Shown here one piece after another: positions 59,470-64,000 of a stretch of DNA of 64,000 bases (its first letter is position 1; every line of letters starts with the position of its first letter). The position numbers and the translations under genes are program-made. Location: positions 1 through 64,000 of the forward strand of contig JAVBQL010000018.1 in NCBI GenBank assembly GCA_031549085.1, given 5' to 3'. The notes beneath the pieces were generated by a model, which was given only the letters and a program-made list of their open reading frames with translations, was not told where the DNA came from and did no database searches. The stretch comes from JAVBQL01 sp031549085 (lineage in GTDB: Bacteria; Spirochaetota; GWE2-31-10; MWDO01).

Positions 59470-59850
59470 ATGGGTGAGAAAAAAATTGTAGAAGTTGATT
59501 CTATGTTTGATTCAGATGAGTCTCTCTTTAATAAAGATGACTTCGGAGGCGGAGTTTTAAGCTCTACCATAGATGAGATAACGAAACTCTCGAATGCTAA
59601 CTTTAGTATGATGGTGGCTCAATCACTAGAGTGCAATAATAAAGAGATTATGAAGATATTAAATCCACCTTTCTATAGTTTGATTCATGCAGTCACTCAT
59701 TTGGCTCTATTCGATAATACCTACCCTAATCCATCTCTAAAAGAAAAGTTAGCTCTTGTTAAAAAAGAGCTAACTAGTTTTACTGCTGTTTTAGAATTAG
59801 TGTGTGAGACTGAAAATAAGTTGTCTCAACTTACAGAGGATAAAGTATGA
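59470..59850 (+). CDS. Phage protein, unknown
   Basis: 126 residues from the ATG at 59470, about nine bases after AGGGAG; the in-frame GTG at 59461 is too close to that site. Acidic N-terminus ('VDSMFDSDESLFNKDDFGGG') then helices ('SFTAVLELVCETENKLSQLT'). No family recognised. Its stop overlaps the next small ORF (ATGA). Confidence 0.55.
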   Translation: MGEKKIVEVDSMFDSDESLFNKDDFGGGVLSSTIDEITKLSNANFSMMVAQSLECNNKEIMKILNPPFYSLIHAVTHLALFDNTYPNPSLKEKLALVKKELTSFTAVLELVCETENKLSQLTEDKV

Positions 59851-59927
59851 GAACAAGATTAACATTTAAGTTTCTTTTCTGGCTTGAAGGTATAGTTCAT
59901 AGATTAATAGCAAGGATATTTAAGTGA
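59847..59927 (+). CDS. 26-residue basic hydrophobic ORF coupled to the Mre11-like gene
   Basis: ATGA overlap upstream and GTGA overlap downstream. Encodes MRTRLTFKFLFWLEGIVHRL then IARIFK. An amphipathic or membrane-associating peptide; both overlaps suggest it is translated and couples the flanking genes. Confidence 0.5.
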   Translation: MRTRLTFKFLFWLEGIVHRLIARIFK

Positions 59928-60880
59928 AAATTATAGTAGTTGGAGATCCACATTTCTGGGATAGAGATATTTCAAGCAGATGTGATAACTATCAAGACAC
60001 TTCAATCAATAAGTTAAAACAAGTTGTAGAGTATCAAAAAAGATATCAAGTGGATTGTGTAATCTTTTTGGGGGACTTTTTTCATGCTCCCCTAACCTCC
60101 AAAGAGTATTTAAATGAGTTGGTTTTGGAACTTAAAAAGTTTCAGTGTCCATTGTACACACTAGTCGGAAATCATAGGGGCGATCAGTCTTATAAAGATT
60201 GGAGGTCTTTTGAAAAGAAAGATTTAGGGACTCTAGTTTTCACTGGTGTTTTAAATATTTTATTAGCATATGAGAGTAGCAATGGGTCTATTGTAGGTAT
60301 GTCAGCTTATGAAACTTTATATGATGTTCTATTTGAGATGAATAGATACACCGAGACAACCAAGCCAATTAAAAATGAAGCTATACATATTTTAGCTTGC
60401 CACCACTTTATAAAAGGCAGTGGCTCTTCTTTTGAGGATGATTTAATTTTAGATGTCTCAGAAGTTAAACAAACTTTTCCTAATCTCAAATATATTCTGG
60501 CAGGCCATGATCATGCAAAGTATGATACAAAAATAATTGATGGAGTTAAGATAATACGACCTGGAAGTTTGATGAGAACATCATCAGCTGGGGATCAAGA
60601 TAGAAATATATGTGTTGCTTATCTTGATACAGATATGGATATAGTTGAATATCTACCTATCTCTTCTTTAGCTTATAAATCTCTTTTTGTTAACAAGGAT
60701 CATAAAAAAGATATTCAAGATAAAATGATGATAGATCAAATTGTATCTAATTTTTCAAACGGTGACAATTTAGATACAATTATGGCAGAGGATTTATTAA
60801 AGGAGTCGGTTGAACAGATTGATAATCTGGAAATCAGAGACTATATAAAAAGTATTTTAAGAAGTATGGGGGTTATTTAG
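59924..60880 (+). CDS. Mre11/SbcD/gp47-like nuclease
   Basis: 318 residues from a GTG start. Calcineurin-like phosphoesterase motifs in order: 'VVGDPHFWD' (D8, H10), 'VIFLGDFFHAP' (D51), 'LVGNHRGDQS' (N83, H84), 'ILACHHFIKG' (His about 160) and 'ILAGHDHAKYD' (His about 194-196). These are the metal ligands of the Mre11/SbcD/T4 gp47 exonuclease, partner of the Rad50/gp46 ATPase encoded 6.3 kb upstream. The two subunit genes are normally adjacent; here a run of accessory genes separates them. Confidence 0.88.
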   Translation: MKIIVVGDPHFWDRDISSRCDNYQDTSINKLKQVVEYQKRYQVDCVIFLGDFFHAPLTSKEYLNELVLELKKFQCPLYTLVGNHRGDQSYKDWRSFEKKDLGTLVFTGVLNILLAYESSNGSIVGMSAYETLYDVLFEMNRYTETTKPIKNEAIHILACHHFIKGSGSSFEDDLILDVSEVKQTFPNLKYILAGHDHAKYDTKIIDGVKIIRPGSLMRTSSAGDQDRNICVAYLDTDMDIVEYLPISSLAYKSLFVNKDHKKDIQDKMMIDQIVSNFSNGDNLDTIMAEDLLKESVEQIDNLEIRDYIKSILRSMGVI

Positions 60881-60882
60881 TT

Positions 60883-61338
60883 ATGTCTATCTGGGACACT
60901 TTTGAAAAAGATATGCGTGGAGATTCTTATGAGTCTAATTGTGAAAAGTATTTTGATAAGGCCACTTCCTATATGAAGAATAGATGTTACAAACAGGATG
61001 CCTTTTATTTCAATGATTTTAGTTTCTATAAGAATTCAAGCACTCTACTTCTAAAAAGTTTTAATATGTCCATCAGCAGTTTCTATGGTATGCGTAATAG
61101 TAAAATATGGAACAATAAAGAGTTTGTCTGTTTTTATGATGGAGATAAAGAACCTACTCAACAAGAGAAAGAACGTCTCTGTCTGCCTAGCAGGAACAAT
61201 CTAAAAATTAACAAAGCAAACCCGCTATCTTTTTATGTCTTATTCAAACGAATGATAAAAGCATTAGCTTTTATGGATTCAGTACCAGCAGATAAGATAC
61301 TAGAGAGTATTTATGGTACTAGTATCAATTTAAATTAG
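60883..61338 (+). CDS. Phage protein, unknown
   Basis: 151 residues, two bases after the Mre11-like stop. 'MSIWDTFEKDMRGDSYESNC' then 'YFNDFSFYKNSSTLLLKSFN' and a helical C-terminus ('SFYVLFKRMIKALAFMDSVP'). Several cysteines without a clear finger. Position between nuclease and clamp-like genes suggests a replication accessory role (conjecture). Confidence 0.55.
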   Translation: MSIWDTFEKDMRGDSYESNCEKYFDKATSYMKNRCYKQDAFYFNDFSFYKNSSTLLLKSFNMSISSFYGMRNSKIWNNKEFVCFYDGDKEPTQQEKERLCLPSRNNLKINKANPLSFYVLFKRMIKALAFMDSVPADKILESIYGTSINLN

Positions 61339-61348
61339 GAGCATAACA

Positions 61349-62755
61349 GTGTCAGATAGTCAAAAAAATGAAGTTCCCTTAGATGATAAGGGTTTTGATT
61401 TTGATCTCATTGATGAGTCCGAAAATGTAGAGATTTCTGTAGGAGAGGTTAAGACTGACCAAGCTTTTTGGAAAATAGATAGGCTGGCTCTTCTCAAGTT
61501 CCTATCGGTTGTGGAACAATTCCCAACCAATACTTTCATCTATTTTTCTATAAATCAAATTGTTGATGGTTCCAAGGCTTATCTAAAATTTATGGCTAGT
61601 AATAGAGACTATCACATAGTGCAAAGGTTTCCAATTTTAAATGCCAACTACTTTGTTACAGATCAAGTATTCTATGTACGGGATAAGGTTTTTACGCATC
61701 TAGTTAAATCCTATTCAGATTTCATTTTGCTTTATGCTAATCAAAGTAATCTTATTTTCTTTAATAACTATATAGATTGCAAGCTTGACAATCTCACTTT
61801 AAATATTAAAGATTATGATCTGCTTATCCCAGATGCTATTTATAAATCACATGATGAGTTTATTTTAGATAAAAGGCTAGCTATGTCTATCAGACAGTTG
61901 CTTGCTTTTTCTCTAAAAGCATCAGACAATAAGATTCTATTTTCAGAAAGTGTGGTTAGAGGTTTCTTTTCTACCTATGCTTTTAAGTACTCTTTTAGCA
62001 CAGATAAGTTTAAAAATCCTTTTATAATGCGTAAACTTGATATATCCGCTTTAGTTCCTTTGCTGGAGTATGAAAATATTCATATAGCTCTTATGAATGA
62101 TAGAGTCTGGTTTAGGCTAGATGATACAGGCTACTTCTCCTTTCTCAAATCTAATTTAGAGAGCCCAATGGAGATAAAACAAGATGATTCAAGGTCTATT
62201 GGTAAAATTCTAATAGATTTAACTTTAATGAAAAAAGCTTTGTTAGTTTCTGGCTTTTTAAACTCCAATATCTTAAAGTTTGAGTCAGTTGGAGACAGCA
62301 TCATTCTAAATGCTAATGATACAACAAAGTTTTCTATAGGGAGCGGCTCTATTTCAGAGCCTTGTAGTCTGTCTATTGATGTCTTTAAAAAGATAATCTT
62401 TTTAATTCCAGACTACCTAGCTCAATTTACTATTGAGGTCTATGAGAAAGGCTTTTTTATAATGATTGGCAATCAAACAGATTCCTTTAGGTTGGAGTAT
62501 TTTGTTAGCAAAATCAACTCTAATCAGCTTCAAAAAAAGCAGGGAACAGATGTTAAAACAAACGTAGTTGCTAACACACCACAGGTTAAACAATCTACAG
62601 ATACTATTCAAAATAGAGTAGCTAATAATTCAGAGTCTAACTTCTTTTCAGGCAGTGACACTACTCCAAGTACATCTTTAAGTGATAAAGATGTAGAAAC
62701 GAATGTCTCATTAAGTGATGAGTTAAACGAAATGCTTGGGGATTCTGGAGGGTAG
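61349..62755 (+). CDS. Putative sliding clamp with acidic C-terminal tail
   Basis: 468 residues from a GTG after AGGAGCATAACA. After an acidic N-terminus, three consecutive regions of about 110-120 residues alternate short helices and strands in clamp-like fashion: 'WKIDRLALLKFLSVVEQFPT' (about 41-60), 'MSIRQLLAFSLKASDNKILF', 'KALLVSGFLNSNILKFESVG' and 'SIDVFKKIIFLIPDYLAQFT' with 'VYEKGFFIMIGNQTDSFRLE'. This recalls DnaN/PCNA/gp45 domains; I infer a processivity clamp. A low-complexity linker (about 395-450) leads to an acidic tail 'LSDELNEMLGDSGG', similar to the tail of the SSB-like protein. Confidence 0.45.
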   Translation: MSDSQKNEVPLDDKGFDFDLIDESENVEISVGEVKTDQAFWKIDRLALLKFLSVVEQFPTNTFIYFSINQIVDGSKAYLKFMASNRDYHIVQRFPILNANYFVTDQVFYVRDKVFTHLVKSYSDFILLYANQSNLIFFNNYIDCKLDNLTLNIKDYDLLIPDAIYKSHDEFILDKRLAMSIRQLLAFSLKASDNKILFSESVVRGFFSTYAFKYSFSTDKFKNPFIMRKLDISALVPLLEYENIHIALMNDRVWFRLDDTGYFSFLKSNLESPMEIKQDDSRSIGKILIDLTLMKKALLVSGFLNSNILKFESVGDSIILNANDTTKFSIGSGSISEPCSLSIDVFKKIIFLIPDYLAQFTIEVYEKGFFIMIGNQTDSFRLEYFVSKINSNQLQKKQGTDVKTNVVANTPQVKQSTDTIQNRVANNSESNFFSGSDTTPSTSLSDKDVETNVSLSDELNEMLGDSGG

Positions 62756-63388
62756 ATGTTAGATTTTTATTGCTCACTACCAAAAATAAATACCTTTGAT
62801 TTCTATATAAAAGGTTACACAGAGGTTCTAGAGTTAGTTAGGGGGGTTAGACTAGTCCCTAATAGGGATTTTCTAACCTCATTAGATAAAAGATGGGAAG
62901 ACTATTTTTATTCTCTACCCTTTCCTTACTATTTTATTCCAATTTTTATTGGTTACAAGTGCATTGGTTTTATTCTTAAGGGGGAAGCTAAAAAAACTAT
63001 AAAGTATTCAGTTGGTATTAATGCTTTTAATTTAGATGCAGTCTATTCCAATCTACCTTTTGTTATTTTAGTTGAAGGCATTAAGGATGCTTATGTGTTC
63101 TTGCAGGCTGGTCTACCTACCATTGCTATACTTACAAATATAGCTTCGCCAGATTTACTGGATTTTATTAAAAAGCATAATAAAAAGATTATCTTTATCC
63201 CTGATAATGACTCCGCTGGAGAGAGTGGTCTACATAGAATGAAAGAGAGATTACAGGGTAACTTTATGAGTTGGAAGTGGAAAGAGTTTAAGGATAGTGG
63301 TGATTATTTTAATGAACAGTTATCAGGTAAGGTCATTAGAGAGAGTGATAGATGTATAAAGTTTATTCATCAAGCTTTTAGTGTCTAG
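62756..63388 (+). CDS. TOPRIM-domain protein, primase-like
   Basis: 210 residues, ATG directly after the clamp-like stop. The TOPRIM core is clear: 'FVILVEGIKDAYVFLQAGLP' with Glu107, 'AILTNIAS', and 'IIFIPDNDSAGESGLHRMKE' with the DxD at D150/D152. Upstream is about 100 residues without CHC2-type zinc cysteines, so it resembles the RNA-polymerase half of DnaG or T4 gp61, or a stand-alone TOPRIM protein. Role in priming phage DNA synthesis is likely by context. Confidence 0.75.
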   Translation: MLDFYCSLPKINTFDFYIKGYTEVLELVRGVRLVPNRDFLTSLDKRWEDYFYSLPFPYYFIPIFIGYKCIGFILKGEAKKTIKYSVGINAFNLDAVYSNLPFVILVEGIKDAYVFLQAGLPTIAILTNIASPDLLDFIKKHNKKIIFIPDNDSAGESGLHRMKERLQGNFMSWKWKEFKDSGDYFNEQLSGKVIRESDRCIKFIHQAFSV

Positions 63389-63453
63389 TAAATCAGCACA
63401 AACCTGAAATCTATGTTATAGTATTGCATACTTGATTTTATAAGGGGTTACTT

Positions 63454-64000
63454 ATGGATAAAGTATTTTCAATGGCACAAGTTGGAGATAAGAATTTAAG
63501 AGCATCTAATTATGCTGGTATAGATAGTAATACACCAATCACACTTTATGAACGGGGGGATCGAGCTACAGATGATAAGGTTTATATACCAAATGAGATT
63601 TTAAAGTTTAGGGATATTTCTGATCTAATTAGAATAGAAATATGGGTAAATAAATTCTCACCTGCTTTAGGAGATAATGATTCTATACCTTTTAATGTTC
63701 GATGTGATATAAGTGATGAAGTGGGTCAAGTTATATTTACTTGGAGTGTAAAAAATAAATTTGAGAGCCTTAAATTAGATTATTTCTGTGATATTTTTTT
63801 AGAGCCTAGCAAAGTTTCTATAAGTGATTTATATGAAAAATTGGATAAACGAGGTGAAAGTTTAGCAAAATCAATGGATTTGAGAGACTTTATACTTAAA
63901 AATATGACTCCTAATAAGGGAGCAGAAGATAAGTTAAAAAGACATTGGTTTTTGCAAGATGGAACTTATGGACATTTAAATATACTACAAAATCCTGACA
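63454..64000 (+). CDS. Phage protein, partial at right edge
   Basis: ATG at 63454 after AAGGGGTTACTT; the frame stays open to the window end, at least 182 codons. It begins 'MDKVFSMAQVGDKNLRASNY' and contains 'YIPNEILKFRDISDLIRIEI', 'CDISDEVGQVIFTWSV' and 'LAKSMDLRDFILKNM'. No family recognised; the full length is outside the window. Confidence 0.6.
   Translation, partial: MDKVFSMAQVGDKNLRASNYAGIDSNTPITLYERGDRATDDKVYIPNEILKFRDISDLIRIEIWVNKFSPALGDNDSIPFNVRCDISDEVGQVIFTWSVKNKFESLKLDYFCDIFLEPSKVSISDLYEKLDKRGESLAKSMDLRDFILKNMTPNKGAEDKLKRHWFLQDGTYGHLNILQNPD

Larger units (their letters stand above)
46056..64000 (+). mobile_element. Phage-derived replication/recombination region, right end outside window
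   Basis: From 46085 on every gene is on the plus strand, genes are short and tightly packed with overlaps and AGGAG-type sites, and the recognisable products are phage replication and recombination functions (SSB-like, RuvC-like, RecA/UvsX-like, Rad50/Mre11-like, clamp-like, TOPRIM primase-like, adenine methyltransferase, sigma-like factor). The left edge coincides with a truncated host gene. No integrase, terminase or structural gene is recognised, so it is incomplete in this window. Host-like base composition gives no further boundary signal. Confidence 0.75.

Noticed and set aside
46056..64000. CRISPR array or Cas genes in the accessory region
   Set aside because: No regularly spaced repeats and no Cas-like ORF were seen on either strand.

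Overview
The window looks like an AT-rich bacterial chromosome (roughly one third G+C by eye) joined at about 46.05 kb to an 18 kb stretch of phage-type genes that runs off the right edge. The host is Gram-negative: it has a TonB/TonB-dependent receptor pair, SurA-like and LolA-like periplasmic chaperones, outer-membrane beta-barrel candidates and lipoproteins. A LolA-RodZ-RimO run, a WG (KWG) repeat protein and large TPR/NHL/VWA secreted proteins would suit a spirochaete. No flagellar or rRNA gene is present to settle this, so the phylum is an inference.

Layout, host part. 1-373: start of a secreted CsgG/TolB-N-like protein (minus). 0.7-10.3 kb: secA, three tandem GT-D-like paralogues, murG, rsmA, a SurA-like foldase and nusB, all plus. 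10.5-16.5 kb: TPR membrane protein, radical SAM protein, map, a 335-bp repeat-bearing gap, pth, tilS. 16.5-17.9 kb (minus): VOC/PhnB-like protein and TatD nuclease. 18.1-21.8 kb: a cobalamin riboswitch in front of tonB and a BtuB-like receptor, then a lipoprotein. 21.8-24.8 kb: WG-repeat protein, RluD-type pseudouridine synthase, serine acetyltransferase. 24.9-28.2 kb (minus): PilZ protein, Hsp33, a solitary OppB-type permease. 28.5-42.2 kb: secreted beta-barrel candidate, unknown protein, lolA, rodZ, rimO, aroQ, a P-loop protein, uvrB, TPR protein, TPR-NHL-VWA protein, lipoprotein. 42.2-46.05 kb (minus): M23 peptidase, seven tRNA genes with their own promoter and terminator, a PhzF-family protein and a beta-helix repeat protein that lacks its N-terminus.

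Phage part (46.06-64.0 kb, every gene on the plus strand). In order: a sigma-like factor, small unknowns, an SSB-like protein with an acidic tail, a RuvC-like resolvase, a RecA/UvsX-like recombinase, a Rad50/gp46-like ATPase split into three ORFs, two WG-like proteins, a D12-class DNA adenine methyltransferase, a run of small accessory genes, an Mre11/gp47-like nuclease, a putative sliding clamp and a TOPRIM primase-like protein. This is the toolkit of recombination-dependent replication in T4-like and other large phages. No integrase, capsid or terminase is visible, so a large prophage, a phage-plasmid or an assembly join are all open.

Most interesting points: the Rad50-like protein is broken immediately after its zinc-hook CxxC, with all three pieces in one reading frame; the SSB-like and clamp-like proteins end in similar acidic peptides after low-complexity linkers; the SSB-like gene has a leader hairpin with a CUCC segment that could pair with its own ribosome-binding site; one phage WG gene is out of frame with its best start by exactly one TA unit; and a host beta-helix gene is cut at the host/phage junction.
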